Of a stretch of DNA of 64,000 bases, positions 10,307 through 19,573 are shown in pieces; position 1 is the stretch's first letter, and the number at the start of each line of letters is the position of its first letter. This DNA comes from Siccirubricoccus deserti (GTDB taxonomy: Bacteria > Pseudomonadota > Alphaproteobacteria > Acetobacterales > Acetobacteraceae): NCBI RefSeq assembly GCF_014283215.1, contig NZ_JACOMF010000015.1:1-64000 (forward strand), written 5' to 3'. The position numbers and the translations under genes are program-made. Below the pieces are notes generated by a model. The model had not been told where the DNA came from and did not search any database. It saw only the letters and a list, made by a program, of their open reading frames with translations.

Positions 10307-11131
10307 TCATCCCTGCATGAAGCGGTTCAGCTCGGGCGTCGGCAGCACGCGGTCGACGTAGCCGAGGCTGCCGGCCTCCTTCACCTCGCGCGCCGCCTCG
10401 ACCAGGCCGGTCATGGCGGCGCGGTAAAGCGAGGTCGCAAGGCTGATCCGCTTCACCCCGACCGCCGCCAGTTCCGGCACGGAGAAGGATCGGCCCTTGA
10501 TGCCGGCCATGAAGTTGAAGGGCCTGGTCAGCGCGGCGCAGACGCTGCGCACCGCATCAAGATCCGGCAGGCCGGGAGCGAAGAGCACATCGGCGCCAGC
10601 CGCCTCATAGGCGCGCAGCCGGGCGATGGTGTCGTCAAGGCTCGGGTTGCCGCGCAGGAAATTCTCGGCCCGCGCCGTCAGCACGAAGGGAAAGCCAAGG
10701 CTCCGCGCCGCCTCCGCGGCGACCTTCACCCGGGCAACCGCCTCATCGAACCCGTAGAGCGGCTGCTCGGCCCGCCCGGTGGCATCTTCGACCGAGGCGC
10801 CGACCAGGCCGACGCCGGCGGCCAGGTGGATGGTCTCCGCCACCGCCGCGGGCGCATCGGCGAAGCAGCGCTCAAGGTCGGCCGATACCGGCAGCTCGGT
10901 TGCCTCCACGATGGCCCGCGCATGGGCCAGCGCCTCATCCCGCGTGACGCCGCCATCGCGCTTGCCGAGCGTGCCGGCGCAGGCGCCCGAGGAGGTCGCC
11001 AGCGCCTCGAAGCCCAGGCCCGCAAGGATGCGGGCCGAGCCGGCATCCCAGGGATTGGCAATGACGAATGCCCCGGCCCTGCGGTGCAGCTCGCGGAAGC
11101 GCTCGGCTTTCACGCCCTGATCGGCTGGCAT
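10307..11131 (-). CDS. Isocitrate lyase/PEP mutase superfamily protein
   Basis: 274-residue TIM-barrel enzyme with the early FVIANPWDAGSARI strand, SADLER at the metal site and SVEDATG. These match the short PEP-mutase/oxaloacetate-hydrolase branch; the KKCGH loop of true isocitrate lyases is absent. Members act on 2-oxo or 2-methyl dicarboxylates, making or breaking C-C or P-C bonds with Mg2+. It stands alone, divergent from the hydrolase gene at 11316. Substrate unresolved. Confidence 0.88.
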   Translation of the reverse strand: MPADQGVKAERFRELHRRAGAFVIANPWDAGSARILAGLGFEALATSSGACAGTLGKRDGGVTRDEALAHARAIVEATELPVSADLERCFADAPAAVAETIHLAAGVGLVGASVEDATGRAEQPLYGFDEAVARVKVAAEAARSLGFPFVLTARAENFLRGNPSLDDTIARLRAYEAAGADVLFAPGLPDLDAVRSVCAALTRPFNFMAGIKGRSFSVPELAAVGVKRISLATSLYRAAMTGLVEAAREVKEAGSLGYVDRVLPTPELNRFMQG

Positions 11132-11315
11132 GATCCGTTCCTCCAGGTTTGGCCGAGTCTATCGCGTGCGCGCCGGGCCGGTCCACTTCGGGATTGGAAC
11201 CCGGTCATACGGATGAGGAAGACCTGCCGTCGGCATGCCGGACCAGGAGGGCAAGGCTCCCTGCACCTTCAGTTCGCATCAGTGCATTAGGATGGCGTAT
11301 TCGGGAGGTGGCGGC

Positions 11316-12194
11316 ATGTTCTTCGAGAGCTTTACCCCGGAGACCCGCGAGGCCAATGGCCAGCGCATCCGGCTGCGCCGCGGCGGCTCCGGCCCGCCGC
11401 TGCTGCTGCTGCACGGCAACCCGCAGACCCATGCCATGTGGCACAGGCTGGCGCCGATTCTGGCCAACCGCTTCACCATCATCGCCCCCGACATCCGCGG
11501 CTACGGCTTCTCCGCCGCCCCCCCGGCGACGCCGGACAGCCGGCATTACGCCAAGCGGGAGATGGCCCGGGATTTGGTGCTGCTGATGCAGGGCCTTGGC
11601 CATGACCGCTTCGGCGTGGTCAGCCACGACCGTGGCGCCCGGGTGGCGCACCGGCTGGCGCTCGACCATCCGGCCGCGGTCGACCGGCTGGTCACCATGG
11701 ACATCATCCCGACCCTCGAACATTTCGAGCGCGCCGACATGCATTTCGCGCTCGGCTACTATCACTGGTTCTTCCTCGCCCAGCCGCATGACAAGCCGGA
11801 GCGGATGATCCTGCGCGACACCGAGGATTGGTTCGACCTGCACACTTCCCGCGAGCCGAAAGACCGCGGCTTCTTCCACCCGGGCGCCCGCGCCGACTAT
11901 CTGGCGGCGCTGCGCGAGCCGGGCACGGTGACGGCGATCTGCGAGGATTACCGCGCCGCCATCGGCATCGACCTGGAGCATGACCGCGCCAGCCGGGCCG
12001 CCGGGCAGAAGGTGGAATGCCCCTTGCTCGCGCTATGGGGCGCCAAGGGTTCCTTGCCCCGCTGGTACGACGTGCTGGAGATCTGGCGGCAATACGCCAG
12101 CGGCCCCGTCAGCGGCAGCGCGGTGAACAGCGGGCATTACCTTGCGGAAGAGGCGCCGGAGGAATGCCTCGCCCGGTTGGAAGGGTTCCTGTAG
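11316..12194 (+). CDS. Alpha/beta hydrolase, haloacetate dehalogenase-like
   Basis: 292 residues from ATG 11316, preceded by GGGAGG. The nucleophile elbow is SHDRGAR, giving Asp105, Arg106 and Arg109. HW occurs at 150-151, the oxyanion region is HGNPQTHAMW at 33, and the catalytic histidine lies in NSGHYLAEE near the end. Fluoroacetate dehalogenases have exactly this set: nucleophilic Asp with two arginines spaced Asp-Arg-x-x-Arg, and a His-Trp pair that holds the halide. The match is therefore closer than to serine esterases or epoxide hydrolases. It is cytoplasmic and monocistronic. Activity on fluoro- or chloroacetate is a prediction from these residues. Confidence 0.87.
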   Translation: MFFESFTPETREANGQRIRLRRGGSGPPLLLLHGNPQTHAMWHRLAPILANRFTIIAPDIRGYGFSAAPPATPDSRHYAKREMARDLVLLMQGLGHDRFGVVSHDRGARVAHRLALDHPAAVDRLVTMDIIPTLEHFERADMHFALGYYHWFFLAQPHDKPERMILRDTEDWFDLHTSREPKDRGFFHPGARADYLAALREPGTVTAICEDYRAAIGIDLEHDRASRAAGQKVECPLLALWGAKGSLPRWYDVLEIWRQYASGPVSGSAVNSGHYLAEEAPEECLARLEGFL

Positions 12195-12214
12195 CGCCTG
12201 GCCCCGGCGCATGG

Positions 12215-12242
12215 CCTGATCGCTTCGGGATGAGCGATCAGG
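12215..12242. terminator. Bidirectional hairpin between convergent genes
   Basis: CCTGATCGCT (12215-12224) pairs perfectly with AGCGATCAGG (12233-12242) over an 8-base loop. It lies just after the hydrolase stop and overlaps the stop of the convergent GNAT gene. Confidence 0.75.
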
Positions 12243-13272
12243 TCCTGGTTTGCCGTCCGGCCGCGCGATCACGCTCCAGCCGCTTCCAGAAGAACAGCGC
12301 ATCCTGCTCGACGCGCCGGGCATCCAGCGCATAGCCGGGAATCCGCCCGGCCTCCTGCCAGCCGAGCGAGCGGTACAGCGGCTCCGCGACATCCCCCGCA
12401 CGGGTGTCGAGGGTCAGCAGCCGCCGCCCCAGGCGCTGCGCCGCCTGCTCGGCCCGCAGCATCAGCGCCCGGCCTACCCCGTGCCGGCGCTCCGCCGGAT
12501 CGACCAGCAGCTTGGCGACCTCGGCCCGGTGCGGCTGGTTCTCCGGCGTCCCGAGGTCGAGTTGTACCGTCCCGGCCAGCCTTCCCTCGTACCAGGCCAC
12601 CAGCAGCACGCGGCTGCCGAGAGCGACTTCGCTGGTCACCTTGCGCCAGAACCCGCGCGCCACCTCCGGCGCCAGCGGCGGCAGGTAGGAGACGCTGGCG
12701 CCGGTGTCGACGCAGCGGGAAAGGATTTCCGCCAGACGGCGCTCGGCGCTGGCTGCCGCCGCCGCATCCAGCATCTCGACCACCAGCCCCTGCGCCGGCT
12801 TGGCGTAGCGGAATTCCAGGGACCGCGAGATGTCGTCGAGGATGCGAATGGCGCCCTGCCGGACATAGCCGCGCTTCTCGTAGAAGCGGTGCGCCGCGTC
12901 GAAGCGGGTATCGGTCCAGAGCACCAGGCGCTGCGCTCCTGCGGAGCGGGCATGGGCCTCGGCAGTATCGAGCAGCCGCTGCGCGAGGCCGGTGCCGCGC
13001 AGCGGCCGGGCGACATACATGCGGCAGATCTCATGGGCGGCATCGTCCCCTACCGGCCGTGCCGCCACCATGCCGACAATCTCACCATCCGCCTCCGCCG
13101 CCCACAGCGCTCCGCCCGCCGCGGCGAAATGGCTGGCGAGGGCGCGCAGCTCCGGCAGCTCACCATCCACGTCGAGGATGCAGCCGGGGTACTCCGCCCA
13201 GCAGGCGCCGATCAGCGCGATGAAGCCTGCAGCGTCGCTGTCCCGTCCTGGACGCAGCAGGCATTCGCTCAT
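12238..13272 (-). CDS. Tandem GNAT-domain N-acetyltransferase
   Basis: The 344-residue protein contains two GNAT domains. The first (about 5-155) has the acetyl-CoA loop RGTGLAQRLL and the late FYEKRGYVRQG strand. The second (about 175-330) has RRHGVGRALM and PLYRSLGWQEAG. GNATs move an acetyl group from acetyl-CoA to an amine or amino acid. The ATG overlaps the aminotransferase stop (ATGA), so it is translationally coupled to that gene and probably acts on a related amino compound. Substrate unknown. Confidence 0.88.
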   Translation of the reverse strand: MSECLLRPGRDSDAAGFIALIGACWAEYPGCILDVDGELPELRALASHFAAAGGALWAAEADGEIVGMVAARPVGDDAAHEICRMYVARPLRGTGLAQRLLDTAEAHARSAGAQRLVLWTDTRFDAAHRFYEKRGYVRQGAIRILDDISRSLEFRYAKPAQGLVVEMLDAAAAASAERRLAEILSRCVDTGASVSYLPPLAPEVARGFWRKVTSEVALGSRVLLVAWYEGRLAGTVQLDLGTPENQPHRAEVAKLLVDPAERRHGVGRALMLRAEQAAQRLGRRLLTLDTRAGDVAEPLYRSLGWQEAGRIPGYALDARRVEQDALFFWKRLERDRAAGRQTRT

Positions 13273-14471
13273 GCCAGTTCCCGGCAGAACTCCTGGATCC
13301 GGCCGCAGGCTTCGACCAGACTGGCCGGGTCGGTGGCGTAGGAGATGCGCATGTAGGGGCTCATGCCATAGGCGGCGCCCTGCACCGCGGCGACCCGCTT
13401 CTCCTCCAGCAGCGCCATGACGAAATCGGTGTCGCTGTCGATCTTCCGGCCGCCCTTGGTGGTCTTGCCGAGGCAACCGGCGATGGAGGGGAAGACGTAG
13501 AAGGCGCCTTCCGGCTTGTGGCAGGTGATGCCCGGCGCGGCGTTCAGCATCTCCACCACCATGTCGCGGCGCTGGCGGTAGAGCTCGGCACGTTCCTTGA
13601 CGAATTCCTGCGGTCCGTCGAGGGCAGCGGCGGCGGCGGCCTGGCTGATGGTCGAGACGCCTGCCGTGGCCTGGCCCTGCATGTTGAACATGCCGCGGAT
13701 CAGCCCGGCCGGGCCGCCGCCGAAGCCGAGCCGCCAGCCGGTCATCGCATAGGTCTTGGAGCAGCCGTTGACCGTCAGGGTGCGGTCCTTCAGCGCCGGC
13801 TCCACCGCGGCGATGGTATGGAATTCGAAGCCGTCGTAGAGCAGGTGCTCATACATGTCGTCGGTCATGATCCAGACATGCGGATGGCGCAGCAGCACAT
13901 CGGCGATCGCCCGCATCTCGGCGTAGCTGGGAACCGCGCCGGTCGGGTTGCCGGGGAAATTCAGCAGCACCCATTTGGTCTTCGGGGTGATGGCGGCGTC
14001 CAAATCCTCGGGCCGCGGCTTGAAGCCATTGTTCTGCGGGCAGGGCACGGTCACCGGCACGCCGCCGGCGACCTTCGCCATGTCGGCGTAGCTGATCCAG
14101 AAGGGCGAGGGGATCACCACCTCATCGCCCGGATCGACCGTCGCCATGAAGGCGTTGAAGATCACCTGCTTGCCGCCATTGCCGACGATGATCTCGTCCG
14201 GCCCGTAGTCCAGCGCGTTGTCGCGCTTGAATTTGCGGCTGATGGCGGCCTTCAGCGCCACGGTGCCGCCCTGCGGCGGGTATTTGGTGTCGCCGCTCAG
14301 TGCCGCCTTGTAGGCTGCCTCGATCGCATGCCCGGGGGAGGCGAAATCCGGCTCCCCGTTCGAGAGGCTGATGACCGGAATGCCCTGCGCGCGCAGGTCC
14401 CGGGCGCGCGCCGTCATGGCGGCGGAGGCGGACACCTTGACTTGGGAGAGGCGCTGGGCAAGGGCGGGCAT
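13269..14471 (-). CDS. PLP-dependent aminotransferase, aspartate type (class I/II)
   Basis: 400 residues from ATG 14471. The fold-type I landmarks are NGEPDF near the start, the NFPGNPTGA loop, and the PLP-binding lysine in VNGCSKTYAMTGWRLGF. It has the length and motifs of the AspC/AatA 1-beta group that transaminates aspartate or aromatic amino acids with 2-oxoglutarate. A second paralogue lies directly upstream in the same direction but is separated by a hairpin. It is coupled to the GNAT gene downstream. Confidence 0.9.
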   Translation of the reverse strand: MPALAQRLSQVKVSASAAMTARARDLRAQGIPVISLSNGEPDFASPGHAIEAAYKAALSGDTKYPPQGGTVALKAAISRKFKRDNALDYGPDEIIVGNGGKQVIFNAFMATVDPGDEVVIPSPFWISYADMAKVAGGVPVTVPCPQNNGFKPRPEDLDAAITPKTKWVLLNFPGNPTGAVPSYAEMRAIADVLLRHPHVWIMTDDMYEHLLYDGFEFHTIAAVEPALKDRTLTVNGCSKTYAMTGWRLGFGGGPAGLIRGMFNMQGQATAGVSTISQAAAAAALDGPQEFVKERAELYRQRRDMVVEMLNAAPGITCHKPEGAFYVFPSIAGCLGKTTKGGRKIDSDTDFVMALLEEKRVAAVQGAAYGMSPYMRISYATDPASLVEACGRIQEFCRELA

Positions 14472-14569
14472 GGATGATGCGTCCTGGTCGGCAAGGGGCG
14501 TCGAAACTAGCCTGCGGCCGCCCGGTATGGAAACATCCGGGGCGCGAATCACCGGCTCCGCGCCCTGGC

Positions 14570-14600
14570 GGGCTCCGCCCCCGGCCGGGGCGCGGAGCCC
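14570..14600 (-). terminator. Strong GC hairpin after the second aminotransferase
   Basis: GGGCTCCGC (14570-14578) pairs with GCGGAGCCC (14592-14600), with a further CCCC/GGGG inner stem. It lies six bases beyond the stop at 14606 of the leftward aminotransferase gene and would part the two aminotransferase transcripts. Confidence 0.7.
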
Positions 14601-14605
14601 AGATT

Positions 14606-15823
<1,218 letters not shown>

Positions 15824-15863
15824 TTACAGAGGGCGCGCACGCTACCCCCCCCTCCCCTTAGCT

Positions 15864-16664
15864 TCAACCCAACGGCGGCGGTTTACGGCGAATAAAGCAG
15901 GCGAGAACTCCGGCCGTCAGCATCGAGGCGCCGAGGATCACCACGCCCAGTGCATTCACCTCTGGCGTCAGCCCCATCCGCAGGGAGGAGAAGATCAGGA
16001 TCGGCAAGGTTGTCCCGGCTGGCCCTGAAACGAAACTCGCCACCACCACATCGTCCAGCGAGAGGGTGAAGGCGAGCAGCCAGCCGACCGCCAGGGTCGG
16101 CAGGATCTGCGGCAGGGTGACAGTGCGGAACACCGTGCCGGGCCCAGCCCCAAGATCCGCCGCCGCATCCTGCAGCCTAGGGTCCAGCCGGGCGAGCCGC
16201 GCCTGCACCAGCACCGCCACATAGGCGAGGCCGAGGGTCGCATGCGCCAGCACGATGGTCCCCGCCCCGCGGTCCAGGCGCCACCCGGCCCAGGCTTCGG
16301 CAGCGCCCTGGATCACCACGAAGAGCAGCAGCAGCGAGAGCCCGGTCACCACCTCCGGCAGCACCAGCGGGGCGCCGGCCATGATCCCGAACAGCGCCCG
16401 GCCGCGGAACCGGCCCCAACGTGCCAGCACCCAGCCGGTGAGGCCGCCGAGCAGCACCGCGAGCGACGCCGCCCCGGCGGCGACGCGGAGCGACAGCAGG
16501 CTGGCCTCGATCACCCGCTCATTGCCGGCCAGGGCCGCGAACCAGCGCAGCGAGAAGCCGCCCCATTGGAAGGGAATGCGATCGGCGCTGAAGGCATAAG
16601 CGCCGAGCAGCAGGATCGGCAGCCAGAGGAAGGCGAGGCCAAGGGCCAGCAGCCAGCGGCTCAT
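15864..16664 (-). CDS. ABC transporter permease, PotI/PotC-like
   Basis: 266-residue inner-membrane protein with about six hydrophobic segments. The cytoplasmic EAA-type loop (DAAADLGAGPGTVFRTVTLP) docks the ATPase. It matches the second permease of spermidine/putrescine importers. Its ATG overlaps the stop of the other permease. No ATPase gene (PotG/PotA type) lies next to the set, which is unusual. Confidence 0.9.
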   Translation of the reverse strand: MSRWLLALGLAFLWLPILLLGAYAFSADRIPFQWGGFSLRWFAALAGNERVIEASLLSLRVAAGAASLAVLLGGLTGWVLARWGRFRGRALFGIMAGAPLVLPEVVTGLSLLLLFVVIQGAAEAWAGWRLDRGAGTIVLAHATLGLAYVAVLVQARLARLDPRLQDAAADLGAGPGTVFRTVTLPQILPTLAVGWLLAFTLSLDDVVVASFVSGPAGTTLPILIFSSLRMGLTPEVNALGVVILGASMLTAGVLACFIRRKPPPLG

Positions 16665-17518
16665 CGGGCCGCACCCAGGCGCTGGAACAGCCGGATCGGC
16701 ACCAGCAGCACCGCCAGCAGGGCGAGCGACAGCGCCGCCGCCAGGGGCCAGTCGCGGTTCTGGAAGAACTCGGACCAGATCACCCGGCCGAGCAGCGGAT
16801 CATCCGGGGGACCCAGCAGTTCCGGGACGACGAACTCGCCGGCCGCCGGGATGAAGACGAGCAGGAAACTGGCCGCCGCCGCCGGGACCGAGAGCGGCAA
16901 GGTCACCGTCAGGAACACCCGGCCCGGCGCGGCGCCGAGATCCGCCGCCGCCGCCTCCACCAGCCGGTCCCGGCGCATCAGCGCCACCGCCAGCGGCAGC
17001 ACCGCGAAGGGCAGGTAGCTGTGCACCATGCCGGCATAGAGCGCCATATCGGTGTACAGCAGCCGCGCCGGCTGCTGCGCCAGGCCGAGTTCCAGCAGCC
17101 AGTGGTTGACCCAGCCGCCATCGCGCAGCAGCCCGATCCAGGCCCCGAGGCGCGGCAGCAGCCCGGTCCATATCGGCAGCATGACCAGCAGCAGCAGCGC
17201 GGGGCGCCAGCGCGGCCTGGTCTCGGCAATGCCGAGCGCCATGGGATAGGCCAGCAGCAAGGCCAGGGATGCCGAGACCAAAGCGACCGTTACCGAGCGG
17301 AGCAGCGCCCGGAGGTAGAAATCATCCTCGATCAGGATCAGGAGGCTTTCGCCGCTGCCCTGCCAGACCGGCGCGCCGCCCTGCCAGGCCAGGGGCGGAT
17401 CGAAAGGCGGCACGCTGTCACCCACCGTCGCCAGGGCAATCCAGAGCAGGATCAGGACCGGCGCCAGGACCAGCAGCAGCAGCCAGCCGAGCGGCAGCGC
17501 CAGCAGGAGACGCCGCAT
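16661..17518 (-). CDS. ABC transporter permease, PotH/PotB-like
   Basis: 285 residues with six predicted membrane spans and the docking loop EAAAADLGAAPGRVFLTVTL. Its start follows the binding-protein stop without a gap (TGAATG) and its stop overlaps the next permease start. With them it forms the membrane channel of a polyamine-type importer. Confidence 0.9.
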   Translation of the reverse strand: MRRLLLALPLGWLLLLVLAPVLILLWIALATVGDSVPPFDPPLAWQGGAPVWQGSGESLLILIEDDFYLRALLRSVTVALVSASLALLLAYPMALGIAETRPRWRPALLLLVMLPIWTGLLPRLGAWIGLLRDGGWVNHWLLELGLAQQPARLLYTDMALYAGMVHSYLPFAVLPLAVALMRRDRLVEAAAADLGAAPGRVFLTVTLPLSVPAAAASFLLVFIPAAGEFVVPELLGPPDDPLLGRVIWSEFFQNRDWPLAAALSLALLAVLLVPIRLFQRLGAAR

Positions 17519-18616
17519 TCAGCGGCCGGCCTTGAAGCGGTTCCACAGCCGGGACCGCGCCCGCTCCTCGGCCGGGGTCAGGGTGCCGGGCACGAAGGCA
17601 TGGCGCAGACTGGCCTCCGACGGGTAGACGCTGGGGTCGTCGCGCACCGCTTCCGGCACCAGCGGCCGCGTCGCAGGGACCGCATTCGGATAGCGGACAT
17701 GGCCGGTGATGGCGGCCATCACCTCCGGCCGCAGCAGGTAGTCGATGAAGGCATGCGCCGCATCCGGGCTCGGCGCATCCGCCGGGATGGCCAGCAGGTC
17801 GAACCAGAGATGCGCGCCAGCGCTGGGCGCCACATAGGCGATCTCCACGCCGCGCCCAGCCTCCCGCGCCCGGGCGGCGGCCTGGATGACGTCGCCGCTG
17901 TAGGTCAGGGCGACGCAGATCTCGCCCCGCGCCAGCATGTCGAGCAGCGTACCCGAGCCAGGGATGGCCCGCAGATGTGGCCGCACCGCCAGCAGCGCCT
18001 GCTCGGCGGCCCGCAGATCGGCCGGTGCGGCGCTGTCGGGATCGCGCCCGGCCCAGCGCAGCACGGAGGGCAGCACATCCGTTGCGCTGTCCATCACCGC
18101 CAGGCCGCAGCGCGCCAGCCGCGCCGCATTCCCGGGACGCAGCAGCAGGTCGAGCGAATCGCGCGGCGCATCGGGCCACAAGGCGCGCAGCGCATCGGTG
18201 CGAATGCCGAGTCCGACGGTGCCCCAGAGATAGATCGCACCATGGCGGTTGCCGGGATCGACCGCAGCGACCCGTTCCATCAGCGCTGGGTCGAGGTTGC
18301 TCCAGTTCGGGATGCGCGTCCGGTCCAGCGGCCGCAGCGCGCCGGCCCGCACCAGCCTGGCGAAGCTCGGCTCGCTGGTCGGGACGATCAGATCATAGCC
18401 GGAGCGGCCCGAGGATAGTTTTCCTTCAAGCGTCTCCAGGCTGTCGTAGACGTCGTAGCGGATGCGAATCCCGGTTTCCTGCTGGAACCGCTGGACGACA
18501 TGGGGATCGATGTAATCCGCCCAGTTGTAGACGTTCAGCACCGGCTGTGCCCGCAGTGGGCTCGCGCCCAGCAGCAGCATGGCCAGCCAGAGGGCAATGG
18601 CACGGCGGTGCGGCAT
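17519..18616 (-). CDS. Polyamine-type ABC substrate-binding protein, PotF-like
   Basis: 365 residues with a Sec signal peptide (hydrophobic LWLAMLLLGA, cleavage near LRAQP). The PotF/PotD hallmark LNVYNWADYIDP follows directly, then GYDLIVPTS and WGTVGLGI. Such periplasmic proteins bind putrescine or spermidine and deliver them to PotHI. It is first in the leftward operon binding protein - PotH - PotI and faces the phage-type island across a 250-base divergent gap. The aminotransferases downstream could be linked to amine breakdown, but that is inference. Confidence 0.9.
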   Translation of the reverse strand: MPHRRAIALWLAMLLLGASPLRAQPVLNVYNWADYIDPHVVQRFQQETGIRIRYDVYDSLETLEGKLSSGRSGYDLIVPTSEPSFARLVRAGALRPLDRTRIPNWSNLDPALMERVAAVDPGNRHGAIYLWGTVGLGIRTDALRALWPDAPRDSLDLLLRPGNAARLARCGLAVMDSATDVLPSVLRWAGRDPDSAAPADLRAAEQALLAVRPHLRAIPGSGTLLDMLARGEICVALTYSGDVIQAAARAREAGRGVEIAYVAPSAGAHLWFDLLAIPADAPSPDAAHAFIDYLLRPEVMAAITGHVRYPNAVPATRPLVPEAVRDDPSVYPSEASLRHAFVPGTLTPAEERARSRLWNRFKAGR

Positions 18617-18715
18617 CGAATTCCTGGTCCAGCGAAGGTGGTGTGGAAGGGGAGAGTGCCGCTACCGGGGCATTCGCGCCAATGGTTCCGTAACTAGGAT
18701 ATTTTTCCTTGATTT

Positions 18716-18731
18716 CTGGAAATCATTCCAG
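18716..18731. promoter_or_regulatory. Palindrome in an AT-rich divergent promoter region
   Basis: CTGGAAATCATTCCAG is a perfect 6-4-6 inverted repeat. It lies in the only AT-rich patch (about 18690-18730) between the PotF-like gene and the phage-type island. It is a candidate operator for either side; no regulator gene is adjacent. Confidence 0.45.
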
Positions 18732-18866
18732 TAGACCCACATCGCCGACGGCCGAACTGCGCCCGGCGACCTCCCCGCACAATCCGCGCCCTGCCCGCAG
18801 TGGCCCGCCCCGACGGCAATCGCCCCGGGCCGGCCGCCGCGCGCCGCCGCTGAGACGGAGATTCCT

Positions 18867-19520
18867 GTGCCCTTCAGCTCGGCCAATCTGACAGCCCTGG
18901 TCCAGGGCAATAATTTCACTCTCTGGCACTACCGCACCACGGACACCCGCTCCACCGTCACCGCGGCAGGCTATTTCGCGCAGGTCGCCGCCAATCTCCG
19001 CACCGGCGACCTGATGGTGCTGCAGGCTGCGGATGCGGTGGCCATGCTGCCGATCCGCACCGGCCCCGCCCTCGGCACCGGGGTGACGCTCGATGGCGCG
19101 GTGGGGCCGTTGAACACGGTGCGCGCCGTGGCCCACGGCTTCCGCTTCGGCCAGGTCGCCGCGGCGGTGGTCCGGACCATCGCTCTGGCGCCCTTCGCCG
19201 CCGGGATCGTCGCCGGCACCTCCATCCCGGTCTCGGCCACCGTGACCGGGTCGATCAGCGCGGTAGCCTTCAGCCTGCGCAACGGCAATGGCGTGCTGCT
19301 GCCGCCGGTGCAGACCATCGCGGTGGCGGCCGGCACGGCGGCCACGAGCTTCAACGCACCCGCCGTGGGCACCGGCTACCGCATCCGTGTGGAGGATGTC
19401 GCCGACCCTGCCGTTGCGGTGGTCTCCCGCAGCTTCAACGTCGGGCCCGACCTGCAGCTCATGCTGCAGGAGAGCGACGGCAAGCTGCTGTCCGAAAGCG
19501 GCAGCCCCCTGAAGCAGTAG
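18867..19520 (+). CDS. Hypothetical phage-type structural protein, 217 aa
   Basis: Translation starts at GTG 18867 after ACGGAG. The product (MPFSSANLTALVQGNN...) has no signal peptide and is rich in Ala, Val, Thr and Gly with beta-strand periodicity. Its opening (NNFTLWHYRTTDTR, AAGYF) resembles virion or tail-associated proteins encoded next to tail fibres. It is the first of four rightward genes ending at a hairpin at 22783. A virion role is inferred from style and context only. Confidence 0.65.
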   Translation: MPFSSANLTALVQGNNFTLWHYRTTDTRSTVTAAGYFAQVAANLRTGDLMVLQAADAVAMLPIRTGPALGTGVTLDGAVGPLNTVRAVAHGFRFGQVAAAVVRTIALAPFAAGIVAGTSIPVSATVTGSISAVAFSLRNGNGVLLPPVQTIAVAAGTAATSFNAPAVGTGYRIRVEDVADPAVAVVSRSFNVGPDLQLMLQESDGKLLSESGSPLKQ

Positions 19521-19573
19521 CCGCGATCCCCGCCCTCCCCTCCCCGCAGTCGTACAGTCCGGAACGGAGCCCC

